From Rhinopithecus roxellana (taxonomy: Eukaryota > Chordata > Mammalia > Primates > Cercopithecidae): 64,000 nt of DNA. The stretch's first letter is position 1; the number at the start of each line of letters is the position of its first letter. The notes under the pieces were generated by a model, which saw nothing but the letters and a program-made list of their open reading frames with translations, ran no database searches and was not told where the DNA came from. The stretch is taken from assembly GCF_007565055.1 (NCBI RefSeq), contig NC_044560.1, positions 45,924,530-45,988,529 of the forward strand. The letters run 5' to 3'. Positions 44,756 through 55,878 of this stretch are shown here, piece after piece. The position numbers and the translations under genes were made by a program.

Positions 44756-45637
44756 ACTTTTTTTGGTTGGTAGGCTGTTAATTATTGCCTCAATTTCAGA
44801 GCCTGCTATTGGTCTATTCAGAGATTCAACTTCTTCCTGGTTTAGTCTTGGGAGAGTGTGAGTGTCCAGGAAATTATCCATTTCTTCTAGATTTTCTAGT
44901 TTATTTGCGTAGAGGTGTTTATAGTATTCTCTGATGGTAGTTCGTATTTCTGTGGGGTCGGTGGTGATATCCCCTTTATCATTTTTTATTGCGTCTATTG
45001 GATTCTTCTCTCTTTTCTTCTTTATTAGTCTTACTAGTGGTCTATCAATTTTGTTGATCTTTTCAAAAAACCAGCTCCTGGATTCATTGATTTTTTGGAG
45101 GGTTTTTTTGTGTCTCTATCTCCTTCAGTTCTGCTCTGATCTTAGTTATTTCTTGACTTCTGCTAGCTTTTGAATAGCAAAGACTTGGAATCAACCCAAA
45201 TGTCCATCAGTGACAGACTGGATTAAGAAAATGTGGCACATATACACCATGGAATACTATGCAGCCATAAAAAAGGATGAGTTTGTGTCCTTTGTGGGGA
45301 CATGGATGCAGCTGGAAACCATCATTCTCAGCAAACTATCGCAAGAACAGAAAACCAAACACCGCATGCTCTCACTCATAGGTGGGAACTGAACAATGAG
45401 ATCACTTGGACTCGGGAAGGAGAACATCACACACTGGGGCCTATTATGGGGAGGGGGGAGGGGGAAGGGATGGCATTGGGAGTTATACCTGATGTAAATG
45501 ACGAGTTGATGGGTGCTGACGAGTTGATGGGAGCAGCACACCAACATGGCACAAGTATACATATGTAACAAACCTGCACGTTATGCACATGTACCCTAAA
45601 ACTTAAAGTATAATAATTATAATAATAATAAAGAAAA
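44756..45637 (+). mobile_element. Young L1PA with 5' inversion (twin-primed)
   Basis: 44756-45172 is L1 ORF2 sequence in antisense ('CAATTTCAGAGCCTGCTATT', 'GGTCTATCAATTTTGTTGAT'). From about 45173 the strand switches to sense: ORF2 3' end ('CCATGGAATACTATGCAGCC'), 3' UTR and a short (TAA)n/A-rich tail. The switch shows AAT microhomology at 45173-45175. Perfect 14-bp target duplication AAGAAAAGGCATGG at 44742-44755 and 45638-45651. No intact ORF. Confidence 0.95.
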
Positions 45638-45651
45638 AAGAAAAGGCATGG

Positions 45652-46289
45652 GTGTAGATCTTTACTCTTTCTGGCTTTCAAAGTGTTCACCCAGGACTTT
45701 GGGACCTGATATTGTTTGCAATTTGCTCTCCCCTGGAGGAGATTAGGAAAAATAGAAAGGCCCAAGTGAGGTACTGCTTGGTGTTTAATGATGACAGGCA
45801 AAGGTGAGAAAGCACAGACCAGCTTTTTCCTCTCTGCAGAGCCTGAGCTATTAGGAGAAGGGAATTTAGTGTTTGATTTGCCCATTCTCCATTCCTCATC
45901 GAGGTTTTGGTCCCAAATTGCTAAACCTCCATTCAACAGTTAAATTAAACATAACTAACTTTGTTGATATTATTTCACAGCCGAATAACTTGATATTCAT
46001 ACTCTTTGTATGTTCAATACATACAGAGCTCAGACACATTTTTAAGTCTCAGCTGGTGATGAATTCTGCTGAGCTAAACTTGTGTTTCACAGGATCCTGC
46101 TCAGCTGAGACGGGGGACGCTATTGCACTGTAAAAATAAGCTTCAAGCCATAATTTTGATGGGCCCCTCACAGCAAGGAAGCATCCCTCTTCTCCTCCTC
46201 CCTCTTCACGGTAGCAACTGCCATTTGCCACTCGTACATCCTAACCTAAAGGAATCCCTTGCAGACAAGTCTCTCATACCAATGCCTCC
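45652..46289. other. Single-copy segment, nothing recognised
   Basis: The 169-codon minus frame at 45427-45936 is mostly L1 3' UTR read backwards plus flank, so it is not a gene. Confidence 0.5.
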
Positions 46290-46590
46290 AATGTGGAAAG
46301 AGCACTAAACTCAAACTCCAAAGGCCTCTGTATTTACCCCCTGTCTGCCTATTTCTTTATGAACTTGTGACTGTAAGCAACTCACTTAATTTCCAATAGC
46401 CAGATTCCACATTTGGGAGGGATGAGATAAAAAATCTGTCTTCCTATCTCACACACTGGCTGTAAGCTTGGGTTGAGAGAGTGCCGCAAACTGTCAGGTG
46501 CTGTTCACTATGATTTACATGTTCACCTATAATCTGGATGCCTGTCTTTTAAACATGATAGGAAGAGCCTAATAAATAGTTGAATTGAAT
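46290..46590 (+). mobile_element. MIR SINE, plus strand
   Basis: 'GTGGAAAGAGCACTAAACTC', 'GTGACTGTAAGCAACTCACT' and the distal 'GAGCCTAATAAATAGTTG' are MIR head, core and tail. Confidence 0.75.
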
Positions 46591-46594
46591 AATA

Positions 46595-46835
46595 AATGTG
46601 TGTGCTTACTTATTCATCCAACATGTATTAGGCAGCTTCTATGTAGCAGTCCCAGTGGTAAATACTATGGCTGTAAAGAATGAAATTGTGCTGTAGTTTG
46701 AGAGAGAAACAAGTGAACAAATAATTATAATATGACAAAGATTGTACTGTATAATGGAGACGCTGACAGGGGATTTGAAAACATGACATTCTGCCCAGGT
46801 GAGCAAGGGTTGCTGCACAGAGAGAAAGGGGAACC
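46595..46835 (-). mobile_element. L2 LINE 3' portion, minus strand
   Basis: 'TTATTCATCCAACATGTATT', 'CAGCTTCTATGTAGCAGTC' and 'GAGAGAAACAAGTGAACAAA' follow RC L2 order. Confidence 0.75.
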
Positions 46836-46859
46836 ATCTCAAATGCTCATGAGAGCCAG

Positions 46860-47035
46860 TGCTGGCCACTCTTCTGAGGATGTACACACATTCTGTCCTT
46901 TCGTGGTCACAGAGCCCTGTGGAGTGGTTTACATCTACTTTATAAGTAAGAAAGTTAAGGCCTAAATAACTTCCATAAGGTCACAAAGCTGGTGAGGTGA
47001 AACCTGGATCCCAAAGCCCACACCCTCCAACAGGA
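46860..47035 (-). mobile_element. MIR SINE, minus strand
   Basis: 'GAAAGTTAAGGCCTAAATAA', 'AAGGTCACAAAGCTGGTGAG' and 'AACCTGGATCCCAAAGCCC' follow RC MIR. Confidence 0.8.
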
Positions 47036-47129
47036 AGCCAGGTCCTCCTTGGCTCCCCAACACCTCCACACGCTTGTCTCACAGGCTGAGGAAAAGCCTG
47101 CCAGGCTTCCTTTTCAACAGTGGTTTAAA

Positions 47130-48002
47130 AAGTTACCCAAAACAAACAACTCCATTAAAAAGTGGGCAAAGGACATAAACAGATACTTTTCGAAAGAAGA
47201 CATTATGTAGCCAACAAGCATATGAAAAAAAGTTCAACATCCCTGATCATCAGAGAAATGCAAATCAAAACCACCACAATGAGATACCATCTCACACCAG
47301 TCAGAATGGCTATTATTAAAAAGCCAAGTAATAACAGATGCTGGTGAGGTTGCAGAGAAAAAAGGACACTTACACACTGCTGGTGGGAGTGTAAATTAGT
47401 TCAACCATTTTGGAAAGCAGTGTGGCAGTTTCTCAAATAGCGAAAAACAGAACTACCATTTGACCCAGCAATCCCATTGCTGGGTATATACCCAAAGGAA
47501 TATAAATCGTTCTATCATAAAGACACATGCATGCGTATGTTCACTGCAGCACTATTCACAGTAGCAAAGACATGGAATCAACCTAAATGCCCATCAGTGG
47601 AAGACTGGATTAAAAAAATATGGTACATATACACATGGAATACTATGTAGCCGTAAAAATGTACAAGATCGTGTCCTCTGCAGGAACATGGATGGAGCTG
47701 GAGGTCATTATCCTTAGCAAACTAACACAGGAACAGAAAACCAAATATTGCATGTTCTCACTTACAAGTGAGAGGTAAATGATGAGAACACATGGACAGA
47801 AAGAGGAAAACAACAGACACTGCAGCCTACCTGAGGGTGGAGGGTGGGAGCAGGGAGAGGCTCAGGAAAAATAACTAATGGGTACTAGGCTTAATACCTT
47901 AATACCTGGGAACGAAATATTCTGTACAACAAACCCCCCTGACACAAGTTTACCTATATAACAAACCTGAACATGTGCCCCTGAACTTAAAATAGAAGTT
48001 AA
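47130..48002 (+). mobile_element. L1P 3' end, plus strand, 5' truncated
   Basis: ORF2 tail ('GAGATACCATCTCACACCAG', 'CCATTGCTGGGTATATACCC', 'GGAATACTATGTAGCCG') then 3' UTR to 'CCCCTGAACTTAAAATAG'. Frameshifts and stops break the coding part. Older than the L1 at 44756. Confidence 0.95.
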
Positions 48003-48297
48003 GACCAGGCACAGTGGCTCACACCTGTAATCCTAACACTTTGGGAGGCCAAGGTGGGTGGATCACCCGAGGTCAGGAGTTTGAGACCAGCCTGGCCAAT
48101 ATGGTGAAACTCCATCTCTACTAAAAATACAAAAAATTAGCCAGGCATGGGGGTGTATGCCTGTACTCCCAGCTACCCAGGAGGCTGAGGCAGGAGAATC
48201 ACTGGAACCCAGGAGGCAGAGGCTGCAGTGAACCAAGATCACACCACTGCACTCCAGCCCAGGCGACAGTGAGACTCCATCCATAAATAAATAAATA
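48003..48297 (+). mobile_element. Alu, plus strand, in the L1P tail
   Basis: 'GACCAGGCACAGTGGCTCAC' to 'GAGACTCCATCC'. The tail has become (TAAA)n at 48282-48315. L1-tail-like AAAATAGAAGTTAA lies before it and AAAATAAAAGTTAA after it, a likely 14-bp target duplication with one mismatch. Confidence 0.96.
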
Positions 48298-48329
48298 AAT
48301 AAATTAAATTAAAATAAAAGTTAAAAATA

Positions 48330-49045
48330 CCCTAAAATATCTTAGGTAATATTAAACATGTGTTTCCAAAATTTATGCAAATTAGCTTAAGAGCGGAAAA
48401 AATGGGGTACAGAGGTTATTATAGGTGTAGGCTGATCTCTCAAAACTGGGTCTCCTAAGGGACTGAAACTCAGTTCCAGAAAGCTCCACCAACAAGGCAA
48501 AGTCTCTCCCCCTTTCTCTCTGGCTATATTCCATTGTCTTTGTTATCTTTGTTGTGTTCACTTTGCTCTCTTTAGATGAGCTTTTGTTGCTCCTCCATGA
48601 ACAAAGAGGAGACGGCCACTCCACCCCTCATTATACCAGTTTAAGCAACCCAAGGAGACTGACTAGCATCTCTACATCCCAATTCCAAATTCCAAGAGGA
48701 TGGTATTTGATTGGGTTAGCCCAACTTGGGTTAACTGTGTCCTTCAGTGTGGGCTATGTATAGTGACTTCATTCCAAAGAGTACAGCCTGCAGGGACCTG
48801 GCGGGTAGAGAAACATGCCAAACACCACCTCAGCCAGGTGATCAAGGTCAACATCAATGGTGATAATCATGTTGAAAGTATGTATCTTTGACATACAATG
48901 GAATAAAAATGGCACATTACCTCTGTGGTGTTCCTCCCCGAAACCTATAACTTCAATCTATTCATGAGAAATACACCACACAAATCCCGAATGCAGAACA
49001 TTCCTCAAAACACTTGACTAGTAATTCTCAAAACTGTCAAGTTCA
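48330..49045. other. Single-copy segment, nothing recognised
   Basis: Contains an ATGCAAAT octamer at 48375-48382. No repeat or coding feature recognised. Confidence 0.45.
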
Positions 49046-49049
49046 TAAA

Positions 49050-49665
49050 AAAAACCAGAGAGGGCTGATAAACTGTCACAGTCAGGAGGAGGCTAAGGAT
49101 GTAGGACAACTAAATGTGATGTGGTACCTGGACGGAATTCTGGGACAAAAAATAGACATTATAAAAATCTAAGAAAACCTGAACAAAACATAATGTATAG
49201 ATATTGGTTTATTAATTGGAACAAATGCACTATGTTTATGTAAGATGTTAATAATGGGGGAATATTGCAACTGGGCCAGGTGCAGTAGCTCGTGCCTGTA
49301 GTCCTAGCACTTTAGTAGGCCAAGGCAGGAGGCTCACTTGAGTCCAGGAGCTTAAAACCAGCCTCAACAACATAATGAGACCCATCTCTGCAAAAAATGT
49401 AAAAATTAGCCTGGCATGGTGGCACATGCTTGTGGTCCCAGCTATTCAGGAGGCTCAGGTGACTGGATTGCTTGAGCCTGGGAGGTCGAGGCTGCAGTGA
49501 GCTATAATCCCACCACTGCACTCCAGCCTGGGCAACAGAGCAAGACCCTGTCTCAAAAAAAAAAATAGGGGAAACTCGGTGTGAGGTACATAAGAATTCG
49601 ATACTATCTTTGTCATTATCTAAGCCTCTTCTTAAATAAAAAATTTATTAAAACAAAGGATTGTA
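49050..49665 (+). mobile_element. L1MA/MB 3' UTR, plus strand, split by an Alu
   Basis: 'GGGCTGATAAACTGTCACAG', 'CAGGAGGAGGCTAAGGATG' and 'AAGATGTTAATAATGGGGG' before the Alu, then 'GGGGAAACTCGGTGTGAGG' and 'AAATAAAAAATTTATTAAAA' after it. Confidence 0.85.
49274..49566 (+). mobile_element. Old AluJ-like, plus strand
   Basis: Dimeric Alu with J-type features ('GCTTGAGCCTGGGAGGTCGA'), ending in a short A-tail inside L1M. Confidence 0.95.
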
Positions 49666-49669
49666 CGCT

Positions 49670-49870
49670 CACTCTGCCCCAATTACCATGCTGGGGACTT
49701 TAGACCCTGCAATGACTAAAATAAAAAGTCCTTCTCAAATTACCCTGTCCCCTTTTCTACATACCACAGTATGCGTTGCAAGCCCTTTAAGATAAGGGAA
49801 GCTGTCAAGACCCAGTACAGTCCTGACACACAGTATGCAGTCAGTATATCTGTGCTGATGTGAACTAATG
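49670..49870. mobile_element. Two L2 fragments in opposite orientation, tentative
   Basis: 49670-49740 looks like RC L2 ('ACCCTGCAATGACTAAAATA'). 49775-49870 looks like a forward L2 end ('AGTACAGTCCTGACACACAG', 'TATGCAGTCAGTATATCTG'). Confidence 0.4.
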
Positions 49871-49994
49871 TCTGTTGCTCACAAGACAGAACCTCATCTT
49901 AACATTCAGAGATGTGACCTTGTCCTGTCACATTTGATGGGGTCACTGTCCTTGGACATGGAGACATGGATGACTTCTTTTTGCTCACTCTCTT

Positions 49995-50274
49995 TTTTTT
50001 TTTTTTTTTTTTTAGGACAAGGTTTTATTCTGTCACCCAGCCTGGAGTACAGTGGCACAATCTTCACTCACTACAGCCTCTAATTCCTGGGCTCAAGCAA
50101 TCCTCCCACCTCAGCCTCCCAAGTAGCTGGGTCTATAGGTGCACAGCACTACACCTGGCTAATTTTTGTATCACTATGTTGCCCAAGCTGGTCTTGAACT
50201 CCTGGCCTCAAGCGATGCTCCTGTCTCAGCCTATCAAAGTGCTAGGATCACAAGTGTGAGCCACTAAGCCCAGC
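49995..50274 (-). mobile_element. AluJ-like, minus strand, with internal deletion
   Basis: T-run then an RC Alu. The usual 'TTTAGTAGAGACAGGGTT' segment is missing between 'AATTTTTGTA' and 'TCACTATGTTGCCC'. Target duplication CACTCTCTT at 49986-49994 and 50275-50283. Confidence 0.95.
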
Positions 50275-50283
50275 CACTCTCTT

Positions 50284-51214
50284 CTTATAGAGCAAATTAG
50301 TCCCTTCCCAGGTGGCCACACCAACCCCTAAGAGGTCATGAAAGGGGCCTGGGCCAGCCTCTGAAGGATTTGCCTTCCAATAATCCTTTAGTCCTGGCCT
50401 GGCAACTCCAAATGGGACCTAGACTTCATCAGTGTTTTATGCCCTTTAGGGGACCTATCCTTGCTTCTCTCAGGACAGTCTTATAAAACCTTTCAAAGGA
50501 TAAGAGCCTCTTGTCATGATTAACCTTTGGAATGGGCACTAAAAATAATTTTGCATTCACTTTAACACTTCAGGTTTTAAGGGGAAAGACAGATGGGTGT
50601 GGCTAATTTAAGTATTTTCTTTCCTAAAGCAATGGAGAGGGATAGAAGACCCAGAAGGAGTTTTTGGCAGCTGAGCTGAGATTTGGACATTTTAGCCCTT
50701 TTCCACCCACTTTGTTCTCCCTTCTGAGTCTCCATTCAGTCATTTCAGTCCTATGAACTGAATATTAGCTGATTAGCTAATTCCTTTAGGAAAAATGTCA
50801 TTAATTCATCAGTCCTCTTGATTTCACTTTATAAAACTGGCTTTGAATATCTTTCATTTTAATAAATGACTGAAATCTGTGCTGTGGTTTGCAGAGTCAT
50901 AATGAACATGGGAATTCAAAATCCTCGCTGTGGTTTACTTTCAGGCCTATCACAAAGAAAACCATACTGCTCCTCACCATCATGCCAGAGTTTTCCCATA
51001 AAAAGGGACCATGCTAAGTCCTTTGGTTTTGGGCACTAATATCACCACCCACTGCATGACCTTTTGTAGCCTGAAATCGAGAACAGCCCTCACTGCTACT
51101 TGCACACCTGTGCCATAGGATACAAAAGCAGCCCCTGTCCAGCCACACGCCAATCGAGTAATGTGGACCCTTGAGGCTGAATAATTCCATCCTCAGTCCC
51201 ATCTGAGACTTTTC
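50284..51214. other. Single-copy segment, nothing recognised
   Basis: About 930 bases. No repeat, RNA gene or coding evidence. Confidence 0.5.
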
Positions 51215-51350
51215 CCCAGGTGCTACAGCCTTAGCTTATGTAAGCACACATACTGGTCCTCTCTCAACTAGAAGCTTCCATAAGGGTCATGATTTAGTCA
51301 TCTCCATAACACCCGTAGTGCTGGCATGATGCTTGCATGCCATATACACA
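51215..51350 (+). mobile_element. Degraded L2 3' end, plus strand
   Basis: 'CTAGAAGCTTCCATAAGGGT', 'TCATCTCCATAACACCCGTA' and 'GTGCTGGCATGATGC' resemble the L2 terminus. Confidence 0.45.
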
Positions 51351-51589
51351 AGCACATTACAAAAAAGGAGGGCAAAGATACACAGGGCTTCCACCTACCC
51401 TGGGTGAGCCAGAGTCACTCTACAGACATGGATGGCGCTTGACATGCAGACAGGTAGAGAGCAGGGATTAAAAAAGAATGTCTCCCCGTTTGCTCGCTCT
51501 GACTGGGCAATGATATAATTTCCAGTCTCACGTCTCTATTTCAGACCACATATGGCAGTAATATTGGCTCTTCCCCACCTCAGCCTAAC
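51351..51589. other. Single-copy segment
   Basis: Nothing recognised. Confidence 0.4.
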
Positions 51590-52130
51590 CATGACTAAAC
51601 AGGTTGATGAATGTCATGCATCTTATCATCATACATGCATATTTTTAAATACAATTCACTTTTGATCTGCACCCTTGTGCAGTGGCGAATGAAAACAGTT
51701 AAGATTTCTTCCACTGTCTGCCTTTAAATATATTAAACAGCCCTGCTGTCAATAGATTATATTCTTGTACAATGATAATAGCCCCCAAAACTAAGAGGCC
51801 TTGTCAGGAATTGCAGTTGTCACAGTTTGATGGGAATGATTTTACTTGGGGTTCGTCTGCCGCACAATCATCTCATAATCTGGATATACATCACAGCATG
51901 ACATGTAAATTTCCTGCTACTCTGCTTTCATTTCCAGAGGCAGCAATCAAATGAAAACCACTCAACCTCACCCAAATGTATAAATAATTTTCATTCAAAC
52001 ATATTAACAGTCAAAATATGAGAATTTATCACAGAGTGCTAGGCCTTTTAAGAAGCAATAAAGACTTTACTTTTTAAGCATATTTCTCCTTAGAAAAGTA
52101 ATACGAATAGTAACTCGCAATTTAAAAATC
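51590..52130. promoter_or_regulatory. Repeat-free AT-rich block, candidate conserved element
   Basis: No transposon relics. Contains CTGTCAATAG (51746-51755, one base from a MEIS/PBX-like CTGTCAATCA) and many ATTA/AAAT cores such as 'GTATAAATAATTTTCATTC'. Regulatory role is inference. Confidence 0.28.
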
Positions 52131-54326
52131 GCATTTGAAAGTCCACATAGAAACCACCTAATCTGCAAACTTAAGGGATGTGGGTGTTTTGCCATAGATT
52201 TGATGCTTGCAGGAAAAGGGCTGCAAGAAATATAGGGTAGGAGAATTGCATGTCGATTAATAATCACCTACGGGAAAATCCCAATGCCTAGAAATGCGAA
52301 TTTCTTTCATCTTTACTAAGCACACCTTTTGTGCTGCAAAACCAATAGTAGATCACTTCCTTTAAAATGTAAACACTGGATCCAAGAGCAATCTGTATAC
52401 TGCAGCAAATGACACTGTTTTTCCTCATAAACATCAGATTTTAACTGAAAGCAACCTCCTAAAGCCCATCAAATTGCAGCGGTGGACATGGCTGACTCTC
52501 CCCTACCTGAGGCTGAGTTCCAGCCACACTGGCTGGCAGTTACCATGAAAGGGAGAGATGCATTCCCAAGCGAACAAGAAAAAATATTTGTACTTGGTGC
52601 TCTGTTATGAAGTTGAGTGAGAGGAGGGTGCTGGTTTGCTCCTTAGCCTGGTTGAAGGTGAGTGTGGAGTGGCCTTGGGGAACTGCACTCGAGGAAAGGA
52701 CTTGGGCTGCTCACGGGAGCCTGGGGACTCACCAGCTTGTCTATAAAGCTCACCCTACACCCCGCCGAAGGTGCGTCCAGGCTAAGCCTTCAGATGGGAA
52801 CTTTCTCTGTACCTGACCAGACAGAGGTGCTAAAATACATCAGTTGACCAATAAGACGCCGTGTTGACAAGAGTTTATTAGGTAAGGAACAAAACCCCAA
52901 AAGGCGTATAATACTCTGACACATTTAATTCAATAATCAATCCACTCATATTTCAAAAGGTACCTTCCATATTTTAGAAAGGACAGCGCTTTTTCTCTAG
53001 ATAAAGGCTAACTTAAAGGTTCCTATCATATTCACTGGGACAAATGACATGCGGAGGGTGGTCAGGAAGTGTGGGATGAGAAGGCGGGGTTCAGGATGGA
53101 AGACAATTGATTTTTCCTATTGATGCCAGCATCTAAAAATTTTGCTGCCTCACTTTAAATTTTTATACCCTTTTCTTCTCCCCGCACTGCCCCCTAACAT
53201 GTGCAAAAACTGCTAAGACAACAGTTTTTCCCATTTCCCCAGTAAGTATGCCTGCAGAAGTAGAAGTACCATAACCCGGGGTACAGCAAGCTCAGCCATT
53301 TGAAATAAAACTTTGCAGTACTAATGTTTTTGTAACTGCTTCCATATTGTAATGATATTTTTCCAAGCACTGGTTTTATTTGATCTTAAATACCTTTTTG
53401 GGAAAGTCCAGTGAGCTGACTCTAATAAAATCATGCTATTGAAAAAAGGTTTAAGTAGAATGTTCAGAATAAATTACAAAACTGCATGCAAGAATACCAG
53501 CTAGTGCTGCAATAAAAAGCTGAAAATGAGTATTCTTGCAATATATTTTAAAGAAGTAGTATACTTTTTTTGTTCATTTTTTTTCATTGAATGTTTCATA
53601 ACAGAATGCCTCCATGTCGTGAAAGGAGGGGAATGCATACCAAATGAACAAACTGCGGGAAAAATTGCATCTAAGGGGAAAAAAAAACCTTGACTTTTTG
53701 GGGGAGTATAGAATATATTTCATTTCATTTGCAATAACTGTTGGAAGATAATAGGAAATGTAATTTCTTTCCATTTGCTGTGCCAAAATACTTAAATTAC
53801 ATCATACTTATCCTGTCATATTTTTCCCCAACATATTCAGGACCCTTTAATGGATTTCACATCCCTATATATGCACTAAGGAATCGTATCTGCTTTAAAA
53901 GACAGAAACTCTTGGAAGGCCTGAGTGAGAGACACAGCAACCGTATATCTGACTTTCTCATAGTGAAGCAGAAGTCAGGAGTTCCTCATAAGGGATGGAG
54001 AAAGGCATCCTCCTAATTACTCATGAAATCCTGGGTCCCAAAGAAACCATGAGCCCTCTCCATAGCCCTTCCACTCAATAGGACAGTCACAAAAATTGGA
54101 CGCTGAGAGTCAAGGACTGCAGATGGTGAATTTTGCCTGCCATGTGAGAGTCAACTGTGTTTTGGGCATTGAGTCAAGCATTGAGCTTCAGGTTCTATAA
54201 TGAACAATATTTATTCAAATTGAATTAGTTTATAAATCCAAGTTCACATCTCTCATCATCAAGAAAGACAAAAGCAATCATTCCCATCCTATGAGGAGAA
54301 ACTGGGACAAGGAAAAGGTAGCTATC
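52131..54326. other. Long single-copy segment
   Basis: About 2.2 kb with no confidently identified repeats apart from a possible degraded MIR near 54270-54320 ('CCATCCTATGAGGAGAAACT'). Open frames are 61-91 codons and unremarkable. Confidence 0.5.
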
Positions 54327-54744
54327 GGCCCAGTACGGTGGCTCATGCCTGTGATCCCAGCACCTTGGGAGGCCAAGGCAGGCAGATCACTTGAGGCCAG
54401 GAGTTCAAGACCAGCCTGGCTAACTTGGCAAAATGCCATCTCTACTAAAAATACAAAAAATTAGCCAGGCGTGGTGTCACGTGCCATAATCCCAGCTACT
54501 GAGGAGGCTGAGGCATGAGAATTCCTTGAACCCGGGAGGCAGAAGTTGCAGTGGGCTGAGATCGTGCCACTGTACTCCAGCCTGGGGGACAGAGTGAGAC
54601 TGTCTCAAAAAAAGAAAAGAAAAGGAAAGAGGACAGGAGGGGAGGGGAGGGGAGGGGAGGGGAGGGGAGAGGAGAGGAGAGGAGAGGAGAGCAGAGGAGA
54701 GGGGAGGAGAGAAAAGAAAAGGAAAAAAGAAAAGAAAAGAAAAG
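54327..54744 (+). mobile_element. Alu, plus strand, with a tail-derived purine microsatellite
   Basis: Dimeric Alu from 'GGCCCAGTACGGTGGCTCAT'. From about 54608 the tail has become AAAAG, then GGGGA, then GAGGA, then AAAAG units. Flank words GTAGCTAT before and AAAGCTAT after suggest the target duplication. Confidence 0.95.
54608..54744 (+). repeat. (GGGGA)n/(GAGGA)n microsatellite
   Basis: Pure-purine compound repeat of 5-base units derived from the Alu tail; likely length-variable. The GGGGA block has regularly spaced G-runs. Confidence 0.96.
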
Positions 54745-54914
54745 CTATGGCATGATGAACAAAATTTAGAATATAGTGGAAACTGTTGGTTGCCTACCCA
54801 GCATTCCTTCTCCCCACCATCTTCTTTCTTGGCATAACTTGATTTTGTTCAAGAACCTATTTTTATACATAGCCATGCATCTCAGGGGACGCTGACCTCT
54901 TCGTTTATAAGAGT

Positions 54915-55275
54915 GGTGCATTAGTGAGCTTAGGCTGCCATAACAAATATCATAGATCGAGTGGTTTAAACAAGCAGAATTTATTTTCTTACAGTTCTAG
55001 AGACTGAAAGTCCAAGAACAAGGGGTTGGCAGGGTCAGTTTCTGGTGAGGGCTCTCTTTCTGGCTTGCAGATGGCTGTGTGCTTACATGGCCTTTTCTCA
55101 GTTCATGCATACAAAGAGAGAGGAGAGATATAGAGAGATTTCTATTCTCATAAGGTCACCAGTCTTTTGGATTAGAACTCCATCCACCCTTATGATCTCA
55201 TTTAACCTCAATTACTCTTTAAAGTCCTATCTCTAAACACAATCATATTGAGGGGCAAGGCTGCAACATACAGAC
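54915..55275 (-). mobile_element. MLT1-type MaLR LTR, minus strand
   Basis: 'CATTAGTGAGCTTAGGCTGC', 'CATAACAAATATCATAGATC', 'CAGTTCTAGAGACTGAAAGT' and 'AAGTCCTATCTCTAAACACA' follow an MLT1 LTR in RC. Confidence 0.88.
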
Positions 55276-55289
55276 TGGGGGAAGACAGT

Positions 55290-55878
55290 CCAGTCCTCAC
55301 CCGGTGGGTTTGACTGGTCATAGGCAACCCTAGTCCCTTTGCCATTTCTGAGTTTGAGGAAAGGCATGGGACTCTGACCAGTGAAGTAGGAGAGGAAGTT
55401 GGCTGGGGCCCCTACAGAGAAGAGTATTCTGGCCAATGAAAGAAGGTAAACATTTTGATATCTGGATGTGACTTCTTTTTTGTTTTGTTTTGTTTTCTTG
55501 TTTTTTTTTTTTTGAGACGGAGTCTCACTCTGTCGCCCGGGCTGGAGTGCAGTGGCCAGATCTCAGCTCACTGCAAGCTCCGCCTCCCGGGTTCACGCCA
55601 TTCTCCTGCCTCAGCCTCCCGAGTAGCTGGGACTACAGGCGCCCGCCACCTCGCCCGGCTAGTTTTTTGTATTTTTTAGTAGAGACGGGGTTTCACAGTG
55701 TTAGCCAGGATGGTCTCGATCTCCTGACCTCATGATCTGCCCGTCTCGGCCTCCCAAAGTACTGGGATTACAGGCTTGAGCCACCGCACCCGGCCTGGAT
55801 GTGACTTCTGAAAGTGATGTAGCCATCCTACTACCAGAATAGGATGAAACCAACACCAACGATGGCAGAACACAACAG
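55290..55878 (+). mobile_element. Old MaLR/MLT1-type LTR fragment, plus strand, holding an AluY
   Basis: 'ATTCTGGCCAATGAAAGAAG' before the Alu, and 'GATGTAGCCATCCTACTACC' and 'CAACACCAACGATGGCAGAA' after it, match the same LTR family as at 15040. It is cut at the right by another MLT1. Confidence 0.5.
55477..55795 (-). mobile_element. Young AluY, Old World monkey type, minus strand
   Basis: RC Alu with 'GTGGCCAGATCTCAGCTCAC' and 'CAGGCTTGAGCCACCG', both monkey AluY variants. The tail contains TTTTG units. Perfect 14-bp target duplication TGGATGTGACTTCT at 55463-55476 and 55796-55809. Confidence 0.97.

Noticed and set aside
44934..45392. L1 ORF2-like open frames of 60-79 codons
   Set aside because: Pieces of a truncated, inverted L1. 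No functional reverse transcriptase or endonuclease remains.
45427..45936. 169-codon minus-strand open frame
   Set aside because: Much of it is the reverse complement of an L1 3' UTR plus tail, joined to flank.
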